NCBI GenBank assembly: GCA_019311105.1
Contig: JAFDDA010000009.1
Span: forward strand, 1-48,965
Source of the DNA: Deltaproteobacteria bacterium
GTDB lineage: Bacteria; Myxococcota_A; UBA9160; JAFDDA01
DNA: 48,965 nt
Reading direction: 5' to 3'
Of the stretch, positions 24,955 to 32,534 are shown piece by piece. Below the pieces are notes generated by a model. That model worked only from the letters and a program-made list of their open reading frames with translations. It ran no database searches and was not told where the DNA came from. The translations under genes and the position numbers were made by a program. Each line of letters begins with the position of its first letter. Position 1 is the stretch's first letter.

Positions 24955-24982
24955 GGCCGACTGGGCGATGCCCGCCAAGCTC

Positions 24983-25747
24983 CTACTTATCGTGACACTT
25001 CAGGCAGATGTAGTTCGCATCGCTCCCGGTCAGAGTTCCTCGCAGGAAGAACACGTCCACCACATCACCACCGTTGTGCGGGTCGTGGCACGAGGAGCAC
25101 TCGATCCCGGTCTGCCCCACCACCGCTCCGGCCGACACGTTCCCGGACCCGTCGTCGTTGAACAGGCGAATCCCAGCCGCCGCCGGGTCGGCCTGCCATC
25201 CGCTCGACACCACGGTCGTACCGGAAGTCACACCATTGTAGGTGCTCGGGGTCGCCTGGAAGGGGAAGGGGTGTGCGACCGGATGGTTGCCCGCGAGATC
25301 CCCGGTCCCGGGATTGTTGAAGGTGGTCAGGAACGGATCTGCCGGGTCGTTGTGCTGGTCGGTGAACAGGTTCTGGCCCGGGGTCGCGTTGAACCAGGCC
25401 ACATCGCCGATCGCCACGGTTCCGTCGTGGCACGACAGGCAGTTCTTGCTGATCCCCTGCCAGGTGTTGTCGAAGGTCGGCAGGGTCGTCCCGTTCGTGG
25501 TGACCGTCGTATCGCTCCAGGAGTACGTCTGACTCGAGAGCGTATGGTTCCACAGCAGCTTGGTCTGTTGTGCCCGGTGGGGTGTATGGCAGAACGTGCA
25601 GAGACCCACCGGCGTGCTGGCGTCGTCCGTGAAGTCGTGTGCACTTCCGGCAATGCCGTCACCCGGTGCTGCTCCGGCCGCGCCCGCGAAAACGAGTGCG
25701 AGGCCCAATCCGAGTGTGGCGGCTGCGAGCGACTTTCTGAGCGTCAT
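24983..25747 (-). CDS. Tetraheme c-type cytochrome
   Basis: A 254-aa secreted cytochrome with a signal peptide (ending ...AGAAGA-APG). It has four heme motifs: CTFCH, CLSCH, CSSCH and CLKCH, several in the paired form (CTFCHTPHR, CLSCHDG, CSSCHDPHN). The N-terminal half is related to the start of the dodecaheme protein, so one may derive from the other. The ATG at 25747 has AAGGAG 7 nt upstream. It is a single-gene transcript ending at the hairpin at 24917, driven by the sigma54 promoter at 25804-25819. It is likely the mobile periplasmic shuttle to the conduit. Confidence 0.9.
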   Translation of the reverse strand: MTLRKSLAAATLGLGLALVFAGAAGAAPGDGIAGSAHDFTDDASTPVGLCTFCHTPHRAQQTKLLWNHTLSSQTYSWSDTTVTTNGTTLPTFDNTWQGISKNCLSCHDGTVAIGDVAWFNATPGQNLFTDQHNDPADPFLTTFNNPGTGDLAGNHPVAHPFPFQATPSTYNGVTSGTTVVSSGWQADPAAAGIRLFNDDGSGNVSAGAVVGQTGIECSSCHDPHNGGDVVDVFFLRGTLTGSDANYICLKCHDK

Positions 25748-25803
25748 GGCTGGCTCCTTCTTTCTTTTCTTAGTGCCAGTCGGCCTAGCACACCCCCACT
25801 CAG

Positions 25804-25819
25804 TGCAATCAGTGTGCCA
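25804..25819 (-). promoter_or_regulatory. Sigma54 (-24/-12) promoter for the tetraheme cytochrome
   Basis: Minus strand TGGCACACTGATTGCA, an exact match to TGGCAC-N5-TTGCA with GG and GC 12 nt apart. The predicted transcription start is about 46 nt before the ATG. Confidence 0.8.
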
Positions 25820-25955
25820 CAAATTGCTTAAGCGAGTCTGAGCCCTCCTACCGGGCCGGCAAGCGCCAGGCTGCCCCTTTCACGCGCATCAAGCACCCTT
25901 CTCTCTGCGGCGCGGCTCCGAGCCCTGGCATCGCTGCCAGACAGGAGCCCCCGGA

Positions 25956-25971
25956 CTCGCAGAGCTGCGAG
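25956..25971. promoter_or_regulatory. Palindromic upstream activator site (shared)
   Basis: CTCGCAG-AG-CTGCGAG, a perfect 7-bp inverted repeat with a 2-nt centre. It lies about 137 nt upstream of the tetraheme promoter and about 97 nt upstream of the ccsBA promoter, the usual range for NtrC-type enhancers. The same core occurs at 35829. A second hairpin, CTGGCA-TCGC-TGCCAG, is at 25925-25940. The rest of this 400-bp intergenic region holds no gene. Confidence 0.6.
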
Positions 25972-26067
25972 GCTCCCACCCGCCTCGCGCCTCTCCCGCG
26001 CTCCCGCGAAACGCCGAAACGGGCCCCCCAGCCCGGCAACGAGCGCATCGCCTTCGGGCGGACGTGC

Positions 26068-26083
26068 TGGCGCGGATCTTGCG
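26068..26083 (+). promoter_or_regulatory. Probable sigma54 promoter for ccsBA
   Basis: TGGCGCGGATCTTGCG: the GG and GC doublets and their 12-nt spacing match RpoN promoters, with two departures from TGGCAC-N5-TTGCA. The predicted start of transcription is about 54 nt before the ATG at 26148. Confidence 0.5.
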
Positions 26084-26147
26084 AAGGAGTACGAGCGCGG
26101 GCGTGCATGCCAGACCCAGGCGGGTCGCCGGCGACGGAGGATCAGCT

Positions 26148-29100
26148 ATGCGATCGGAGCTTCCCGCCACGCGCTCTGCGCTTCGAGAGCTCGCTCGGTT
26201 CCTCGGCACGGTCCGCTTCACCACGGCTCTGCTCGTGGTGGGAATCCTGGCCATGGTGAGCGGCACGTGGATCGAGACGAACGCCGGACGACCGGCCGCC
26301 TGGTCCTCGGTCTACGGCACCCAATGGTTCGATGGGTTCCTCCTGCTGCTCTGCGTGAACCTGCTCGCGGCGGTCGTCAACCGCTGGCCGTTGCGCCGGG
26401 ACCAGTGGCCCTTCGCGCTCACCCACCTCGCGATCGTAACGCTCCTCGCCGGCGCCTGGGGCTCGCGAAGCTTCGGGTACGAGGGGCGCATGTTGATCTA
26501 CGAAGGGGCCGACACGAGCCGAATCACCGTGGAGGCCAGCGAGATCCGGACTCGCTGGCTTCCCGACGGCGAGGCTCCCAGCGTGAGCCACGTCGTTCCC
26601 ATCGAACGTCTCGATGCGGCGACGGGCCGCTCCGTGGTCGATGAGGCCGACGGGCGGCCGGGGGTGCGCGTGGTTGAGGCTGTCGAGAGCGGGGTCGCGA
26701 CCCGCCAGTTGGTCGACGGTGGGCCCGGGGACCGGCCCGGCGTCGAACTCACGCTCGTCCGCCAGGGTTTCGAGAGCCGCGTCTGGCTGTTGGCGGACGA
26801 TCCCGAACATGGCAGCCGACGCGTCGGCCCCGTCGAGGTCGTCCTGAGCTCGGCTGCCGTCGATCCGGCGGCCCGCTCGGCGGCCGCCGTGGTGCGTCTG
26901 GAGCCCACGCCGGGCGCGCCCGCTGTGGAGATCGCGCTGCCCGAGGCGCTGAACCAGACCTTCCCGCTCGGATCGGGCGCCCGCGCGCGAGTGCTGGCGT
27001 TCGCTTCGCGCGGCCGGGTCACGGCAGAAGGCCTCGCCGAGGCGGCCGACGGCCCCCTCAACCCGGCGGCTGTTGTGGCGGTGGAACGCGGCGGACACAC
27101 CGAGCTGCACACCGTCTTCGCGCTCTTCCCGGACTTCCGGGCGATCCGCGGCCGCGAGGCCGGCCAGCCCCTGGTGGGGTCCGTCCGGCTGGATGCCGGC
27201 GGGCTGCTCGAGCCGCCGCGTCTCCAGATCGTCGCCACACCCGAGGGCGCGGTGGCGATGACCGCCAGCAATGGAGTGAGGCATTCCGCCTCGATCTTGC
27301 TGATAGTGGGACATGAAGTCATGAATGAGGCCCTGGGCCTCTCCGTCCGGTTGGAGGCACTCCGGCCGGCCGCCCGGGTCGACACCGTCGTGGCCGCGGC
27401 GGGACCGGGCGCGGAAGGCCGCCCCTATCTCCGCCTCGAGGCGTACCAGGGCGAGGTTCGCCACGCGCTCTGGGTGGGGCGCGGCGGATACGCCAACTGG
27501 CACTTCGAAGACGGGGGACGCCTGTTTCTCGCCTTCGGCTCCGGCACACGCGCGGTCCCGTTCTCGGTCCGCCTGGACGACTTCGAGCTGCTTCATCACC
27601 CCGGCTCGAGCCGCCCGTCGGAGTTCCGCAGCACGGTTCGGCTGCGGACGCCCGAGGGCGCGGATCGTCGAGCCCAGATCTCGATGAACCGTCCGCTCGA
27701 CATCGCCGGCCATCGGCTGTTCCAGACGAGCTACAGGCTCGGAGACGGTGAAACGCCCGATGCGACGATCCTCACGGTGTCTCGCGACCCCGGTGCTCCG
27801 ATCGTCTACGCCTCCTTCGTGGGTCTGGTGGCGGGGATCGGCGGGGGCCTGATGGGGCGGCGCAAGCGCGCGCGCGGCCGCGCCGCGAAGCGTACGCGCG
27901 GCGAGCCACGCCGTTTCGAGGACGGAGTCGGGGGCATACCGGTGCGGGCCGGGATGGGCCTGCTCGCCGCCGTGGCCTTGGGCCTGGCGCTCGCGACGGC
28001 GCCGTCCGCCCGAGCCGAAGCCCCGCTGCCGGTCGAGGATACGGCCGCATGGGCGATCCAGGCCGACGGGCGCGTGAAGCCGCTGCGTACCTTTGCGGAC
28101 GAGACGACGCTGGCCGTCACGGGCCGGGAGCGGGTCGGCGAGCTGGGCTCGCTCGAGTTCTGCTGGGGCTTCCTGCTCGACCCGGCAGCCTACGGCGGGC
28201 GGCCGCTCGTCCGGGTCGACGGCCCCGAGCTCAAGGAGTCGGCCGGACTCGACCCCAAGGCGCGCCGCTATGCGTACGACGCGTTGGTGGCGAACGCCGA
28301 GCTGCGCACGAGCATCGAGCGGGCGGCCCGACGCGAGCAGTTGGGGGAGCGGCTCGACGCGGTCGATCGCCAGGCGCTGGACGTCTACGCACGCCTGGAG
28401 CGCGTGCGAGGACTCGTCTCGGGTGAGGCCTTGCGGGTCGTTCCGATCCTGGGGCTGGACGGATCGTGGACTAGCCCTCCCGAGCTCCAGAATGCGACCG
28501 ACGAGAGCGAGCGGGCCCTCCTCGCCGACTTCGGACGGCTGGTGGCCTCGTACCGGGCGCGCGACCGTCTCGCCTTCGGCCTCGAGGTGGCGGGCCTCAC
28601 GAAGACACTCCGCGCTCTCAACCCCTCGGACTACCCCGACGAAGCGAGCCTCGGCCGCGAACTCGCCTACGAGCGGCTCAACCCGTTCGGCAGAGCCTGG
28701 CAGCTCTACCTGGTCGCGGCCTTCGTGCTGCTGTTCATCGGCCCGCGGCCGAGCCGGCTCGCGTACGGCGCCGCCCTGGCAGCGACCGCCGCCGGCTTCG
28801 CCTGCCATACCCTCGGCCTGGGCCTGCGCTGGGCGATCGCCGGGCACGCGCCGGTGTCGAACATGTACGAGTCGCTGGTGTTCATGGGCTGGGGCGGCGT
28901 CGCGGTCGGACTGGCCCAGGAGATCGCCACCCGTCGGCGCTGGTTTGCGATGGCCTCGGCGCTGGTCGGATTCGTGTGCCTGATGTTCGCCGAAGCACTG
29001 CCGGTGGACGCCTCGATCAATCCACTGGTTCCCGTGTTGGCCCACACGTCGTGGCTGGGAATCCACGTGATGACGATCATGCTCTCCTACTCGGCGTTCG

Positions 29101-29606
29101 CGCTGGCCATGGTGCTGGGCCACGTGCTTCTCGTGCTCGCGGTGCGCGCCCCCGTCAGCGCCCGAGCGGAATCGCTCTCCGGCCTCGTCGACCGCATGTT
29201 CCAGATCGGGCTGCTCTTCCTGGCCGCCGGCATCGCGTTCGGAGCCGTGTGGGCCAACGAGAGCTGGGGCCGCTACTGGGGATGGGATCCCAAGGAGACC
29301 TGGTCGCTCATCACGTTCCTGGTCTACGTCGGGATCCTTCATGCGCGCCTTGCGGGGTGGCTCGGGCCCTTCGGCGTGGCGGCCAGCGCGATCCTGGGCT
29401 TCCTGGCGGTGGTGATGACCTACTACGGTGTCAACTTCGCCCTCGCCTCGGGGCTCCACTCCTACGGTTTCTCCAGCGGAGGGATGCTTCCCCTCGGCCT
29501 CCTGGCGCTGGTCGAGCTCGCGTTCGTCGCTGGCCTCGGCTGGATTCACCACCGGCGCAGCCGGCGCGCGCCACCGACGATCGAGGCCGCGGCGCGGCAA
29601 GCATGA
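26148..29606 (+). CDS. ccsBA: Fused CcsB-CcsA (System II) cytochrome c synthase
   Basis: A 1,152-aa integral membrane protein that exports heme and attaches it to CxxCH motifs of secreted cytochromes. The N-terminus is ResB/CcsB ('LGTVRFTTALLVVGILAMVSGTWIET', 'SVYGTQWFDGFLLLLCVN'). A long periplasmic region follows, including 'AQISMNRPLDIAGHRLFQTSY'. From about residue 860 it is CcsA, with 'APVSNMYESLVFMGW', the paired-His segment 'AHTSWLGIHVM' and the WWD heme motif 'WGRYWGWDPKETW' (about 1040-1052). It is longer than usual fused synthases (about 900-1,050 aa). The ATG at 26148 has GGAGG 8 nt upstream. It is divergent from the tetraheme gene and sits among the cytochromes it would mature, as NrfI does beside nrfHA. 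Confidence 0.94.
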   Translation: MRSELPATRSALRELARFLGTVRFTTALLVVGILAMVSGTWIETNAGRPAAWSSVYGTQWFDGFLLLLCVNLLAAVVNRWPLRRDQWPFALTHLAIVTLLAGAWGSRSFGYEGRMLIYEGADTSRITVEASEIRTRWLPDGEAPSVSHVVPIERLDAATGRSVVDEADGRPGVRVVEAVESGVATRQLVDGGPGDRPGVELTLVRQGFESRVWLLADDPEHGSRRVGPVEVVLSSAAVDPAARSAAAVVRLEPTPGAPAVEIALPEALNQTFPLGSGARARVLAFASRGRVTAEGLAEAADGPLNPAAVVAVERGGHTELHTVFALFPDFRAIRGREAGQPLVGSVRLDAGGLLEPPRLQIVATPEGAVAMTASNGVRHSASILLIVGHEVMNEALGLSVRLEALRPAARVDTVVAAAGPGAEGRPYLRLEAYQGEVRHALWVGRGGYANWHFEDGGRLFLAFGSGTRAVPFSVRLDDFELLHHPGSSRPSEFRSTVRLRTPEGADRRAQISMNRPLDIAGHRLFQTSYRLGDGETPDATILTVSRDPGAPIVYASFVGLVAGIGGGLMGRRKRARGRAAKRTRGEPRRFEDGVGGIPVRAGMGLLAAVALGLALATAPSARAEAPLPVEDTAAWAIQADGRVKPLRTFADETTLAVTGRERVGELGSLEFCWGFLLDPAAYGGRPLVRVDGPELKESAGLDPKARRYAYDALVANAELRTSIERAARREQLGERLDAVDRQALDVYARLERVRGLVSGEALRVVPILGLDGSWTSPPELQNATDESERALLADFGRLVASYRARDRLAFGLEVAGLTKTLRALNPSDYPDEASLGRELAYERLNPFGRAWQLYLVAAFVLLFIGPRPSRLAYGAALAATAAGFACHTLGLGLRWAIAGHAPVSNMYESLVFMGWGGVAVGLAQEIATRRRWFAMASALVGFVCLMFAEALPVDASINPLVPVLAHTSWLGIHVMTIMLSYSAFALAMVLGHVLLVLAVRAPVSARAESLSGLVDRMFQIGLLFLAAGIAFGAVWANESWGRYWGWDPKETWSLITFLVYVGILHARLAGWLGPFGVAASAILGFLAVVMTYYGVNFALASGLHSYGFSSGGMLPLGLLALVELAFVAGLGWIHHRRSRRAPPTIEAAARQA

Positions 29607-29647
29607 TCACCTCACACGCCCTTATACTCGTGAGAAGGAGCCCCCCA

Positions 29648-30376
29648 ATGACGCGAACCATCCTCGCCACCGTCGCCGTGCTCGCAGCCTTCGCGATCGT
29701 GGCCCCGGCCCCCGCTGCCGCCGAGACCGCAAATGCGGCCGAGGCGGCCAACGGCGCGCCGGACGTGGGCCTGCGCGAGATCCGGGGCCTCGTGGCTCAC
29801 ACCACCAGCGTGAGCGGCTACACCTACGTGCAGGTCGAGACGGACGAAGGCCTGTTGTGGGCGGCCGGTCCTCGAACCGAGGTGAAGGTGGGAGACCGTG
29901 TCCGGCTGAGCCACGCAGCCCCCATGGCAGGCTTCTACAGTTCCTCGCTCGAACGGCGCTTCGACCAGATCTACTTCGCTGCCTCGATGCGTGTCGAGGA
30001 TGCCGGAACATCGGGCCCCGCCTCGGCGCCTCACTGCACCCCGGCTCCGGCGAGCACGACGCCGCTCGAGCGCGCGCGTGGCGGGCACCGCGTTGCGGAG
30101 CTCGTCGACCGCCGCAACGAGTTGGCCGGGGAGCGGGTCCGGATGCGCGGGCGGGTGGTGAAGGTCAACTCTTCCGTTCTGGGCCGGAACTGGATCCACG
30201 TCGAGGACGGATCCCAGGGCTCGAACGGCGTGACCAACCTCACCGTCACCTCGCTGCACGCCGCGGACGTCGGCTGCATCGTGGTGCTCGACGGCACCCT
30301 CGTCATCGATGCGGACTTCGGATACGGCTACCGCTACCCGCTATTGATCGAGGACGCGACGCTCGAGTTCGAGTGA
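29648..30376 (+). CDS. Periplasmic OB-fold protein downstream of ccsBA
   Basis: A 242-aa secreted protein (signal ending ...APAAA) with two OB-fold-like halves. The first (about 45-120) reads 'VSGYTYVQVETDEGLLWAAGPRTEVKVGDRV' then 'PMAGFYSSSLERRFDQIYFA'. The second (about 150-240) reads 'LAGERVRMRGRVVKVNSSVLGRNWIHVEDG' then 'DFGYGYRYPLLIEDATLE'. Similar proteins occur with cytochrome maturation or respiratory genes in epsilon- and deltaproteobacteria; their role is not established. The ATG has AAGGAG upstream and follows ccsBA by 41 nt, so it is probably co-transcribed. Its last 36 nt overlap the convergent diheme gene. Confidence 0.8.
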   Translation: MTRTILATVAVLAAFAIVAPAPAAAETANAAEAANGAPDVGLREIRGLVAHTTSVSGYTYVQVETDEGLLWAAGPRTEVKVGDRVRLSHAAPMAGFYSSSLERRFDQIYFAASMRVEDAGTSGPASAPHCTPAPASTTPLERARGGHRVAELVDRRNELAGERVRMRGRVVKVNSSVLGRNWIHVEDGSQGSNGVTNLTVTSLHAADVGCIVVLDGTLVIDADFGYGYRYPLLIEDATLEFE

Positions 30377-31156
30377 AGGCGCGGCCGTCTTCTGCGTGGA
30401 TTCGCGATGACGGGTGTGACAGGTGATGCAGCCTTCTTCGAGCATCCGGCCCAGGCTCTCGGTGATGAGACGGGTGTCCCGGTCGAGTGAGGCCCGTTCC
30501 ACGGCTGCGGCGTGCACCGCGAGCTGCTCGAAGAAGCTGCGGTAGGCTTCTCGCTCGGCCGGATCCTCGAGCTCGAACATCTTGCCCACCACCTGAGGCC
30601 ACGCGAACAGACGCGCCACTGCGGCGATCTCACGAGCCTCCCGACCCACGAGGGACAGATCCTCGATCATGAGGCCCCGTTGCACGGACTGCACGGAGTC
30701 GAGCAGGCTGCGCATCAACAGCGTAGGAGCCGTGCGCCCGGGCTCTTCCTTTCGGAACGCCTCGTGGCACGCCAGGCAGGCGTCGTTCGTCATCCGCTCC
30801 AGGGCGCCCAGGACGGCCGCGGCATCCGCCTGCCGCCCCGCGCGATCGATCTGCGCGGCCTCGCGGGTGAGGACGTCGAGGTAGCTCCGGAATTTCGCGA
30901 GGTCGCCCGCCTCGATTCCGAGCTCCTCGTGCTGGATCGCGCGAACTGCTGCAGCGCCGGTCTTCAGGCGCTTCGCCTCCTCGACCGCACGTGGGTACTC
31001 CTCGCGCGCGACCGCCTCGACGATGCGGTTGATCGAATCGAGATTCTCGTACATCCGTCCCTCGAGCCGGCTCTGGGGTCGAGCCGCCGCGACCAGGAGT
31101 CCTGCCAGCAACAGCACGGCGAACCGCGCTCTTCGGGCATGCCATCTTCGAGTCAC
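30341..31156 (-). CDS. Diheme cytochrome c'-like protein, second copy
   Basis: A 271-aa secreted protein with two helical halves, each closing with a heme motif (CLACH near residue 126, CITCH near 247). It is a paralogue of the protein at 18636-19397. The start is GTG 31156, with GGAGG 8 nt upstream and a following Arg-rich signal peptide. It follows the sigma54-activator gene by 34 nt on the same strand, so it is likely part of the operon c4-kinase-regulator-diheme. A c'-type protein co-transcribed with a sensor pair could be a gas- or redox-sensing partner; this is inference. Confidence 0.85.
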   Translation of the reverse strand: MTRRWHARRARFAVLLLAGLLVAAARPQSRLEGRMYENLDSINRIVEAVAREEYPRAVEEAKRLKTGAAAVRAIQHEELGIEAGDLAKFRSYLDVLTREAAQIDRAGRQADAAAVLGALERMTNDACLACHEAFRKEEPGRTAPTLLMRSLLDSVQSVQRGLMIEDLSLVGREAREIAAVARLFAWPQVVGKMFELEDPAEREAYRSFFEQLAVHAAAVERASLDRDTRLITESLGRMLEEGCITCHTRHRESTQKTAAPSLELERRVLDQ

Positions 31157-31190
31157 AACCCAATCCTCCCCGTCGCCGGCGCAAAGCCGA

Positions 31191-32534
31191 CTACTCGTCC
31201 CCGAGGTCGTACTTCGCGAGCCGGCGATAGAGGGTCGCCGGGTCGATCTCCAGCATTCGCGCCGCCTGCTCCCGATTGCCTCCGACCGCGCGGAGCACCC
31301 AGTCGATGTGCCGGCGCTCGGAGGCCTCCACGGCGCCCTTCAAGCCCATCGGCAACCCCTCGTCTCGCTCGAACTCCGAGGGGAGGTCGGCGAGGTCGAG
31401 GCGATCGCCCTCGCACAGGATGCAGGCGCGCTCGATGACGTTCGAGAGCTCGCGCACGTTCCCAGGCCACGAATAGCCGAGCAGCGCCTTCATGGCCCGG
31501 TTGGTCGGGCCCAGCGGGTCCTTGCCCTGGGCCCGAGAGTGGATCCGGAGGAAGTGGGCGACGAGTTCTGAGATGTCCTCGCGACGGTCGCGAAGCGGCG
31601 GCAGCTCGATGCGAAACACGTTCAAGCGGTAATAGAGATCCTCGCGAAACGATCCCTCTGCGAGCGCCGCAGTCAGGTCCCGGTTGGTTGCCGTGACCAG
31701 ACGAAAGGCGGTAGCGACCGGTCGCTGCGCGCCGACGGGTAGGACCTCATGGGACTCCACGGCGCGAAGCAGCTTCGCCTGGGCCGAGAGGGGCAGCTCG
31801 CCCACCTCGTCCAGGAAGATCGTGCCATTTCGCACGCTGCGCAGCAGACCGTCGCGGGCGCGGTCCGCCCCCGTGAATGCCCCCTTCTCGTGGCCGAACA
31901 GTTGAGCCTCCACGGTGTCGCGCGCCAGCGCTGCCATGTTCACGGGGATGAACTCCCGCTCCACGGCCGCGGAGCGCGCGTGGATCGCGCGAGCTACCAG
32001 CTCCTTGCCGGTTCCGCTCTCGCCCACGATCAACACCGTCGCGTCGGTCGGGGCGACCTTGTTGATCAGACCGTAGACGGCGCGCATGCCGGGGCTGTCC
32101 CCCACCATCCCCTCGAAGCCGAGCCGGCTCGACAGGTGCCGGCGCAGCCGCGTGACCTCCTCCCGGAGCGCGCGGTACTCGAAGAGGTTCTGGACCCGTC
32201 GCAAGAGGTCCTCGAAGACGACGGGCTTGAGCAGGTAGTCGTAGGCGCCGAGGCGCAGCGACTCGACCGCCGTGTCGATCGAGGCGTATGCGGTCATGAC
32301 CAGCACGAAGGTCTCGGGGCGCTCCGCGGCGACGCGTTCCAGCAATTCGATCCCGTCGAGCCCCGGCATGCGGATGTCGGTGATCACGAGGGCGTAGTCC
32401 CCCTGACGGATTTGCTCGAGCGCTTCGCTGCCATCGGTGGCCGCGTCCACCGCGTATCCTTCGGCTTGCAGGAACTCCTGGATGTTGATGCGGACCACCT
32501 CCTCGTCGTCCGCGATCAGGATTCGCTCTTTCAC
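31191..32534 (-). CDS. NtrC-family sigma54-dependent response regulator
   Basis: A 447-aa transcription activator. The receiver domain (1-120) has phospho-acceptor Asp53 in 'ITDIRMPG' and Lys103 in 'LLKPV'. The AAA+ domain (about 143-370) has Walker A 'GESGTGKE' (171-178), the sigma54-contact loop GAFTGA (218-223), Walker B 'GTIFLDEVGEL' and the arginine-finger region. A Fis-type helix-turn-helix is at the C-terminus ('NREQAARMLEIDPATLYRRLAKY'). The intact GAFTGA shows that it can activate RpoN holoenzyme. Its start overlaps the kinase stop by 4 nt. Likely targets are the four -24/-12 promoters in this window. Confidence 0.96.
   Translation of the reverse strand: MKERILIADDEEVVRINIQEFLQAEGYAVDAATDGSEALEQIRQGDYALVITDIRMPGLDGIELLERVAAERPETFVLVMTAYASIDTAVESLRLGAYDYLLKPVVFEDLLRRVQNLFEYRALREEVTRLRRHLSSRLGFEGMVGDSPGMRAVYGLINKVAPTDATVLIVGESGTGKELVARAIHARSAAVEREFIPVNMAALARDTVEAQLFGHEKGAFTGADRARDGLLRSVRNGTIFLDEVGELPLSAQAKLLRAVESHEVLPVGAQRPVATAFRLVTATNRDLTAALAEGSFREDLYYRLNVFRIELPPLRDRREDISELVAHFLRIHSRAQGKDPLGPTNRAMKALLGYSWPGNVRELSNVIERACILCEGDRLDLADLPSEFERDEGLPMGLKGAVEASERRHIDWVLRAVGGNREQAARMLEIDPATLYRRLAKYDLGDE

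Noticed and set aside
24830..24982. Sigma54 promoter for the c7-barrel-NHL-dodecaheme operon
   Set aside because: TGGCGCC occurs but the GC is one base off. Only a half-site CTGCGAG is present. This operon may depend on readthrough from the tetraheme promoter or another sigma factor.
25925..25940. Hairpin CTGGCA-TCGC-TGCCAG as a second enhancer site
   Set aside because: It has no counterpart near the other sigma54 promoters, unlike the TCGCAG-N2-CTGCGA palindrome.
26142..29600. Very long minus-strand open frame antisense to ccsBA
   Set aside because: Low-complexity, Arg/His/Gly-rich product without domains, while the plus strand encodes a clear CcsBA protein.
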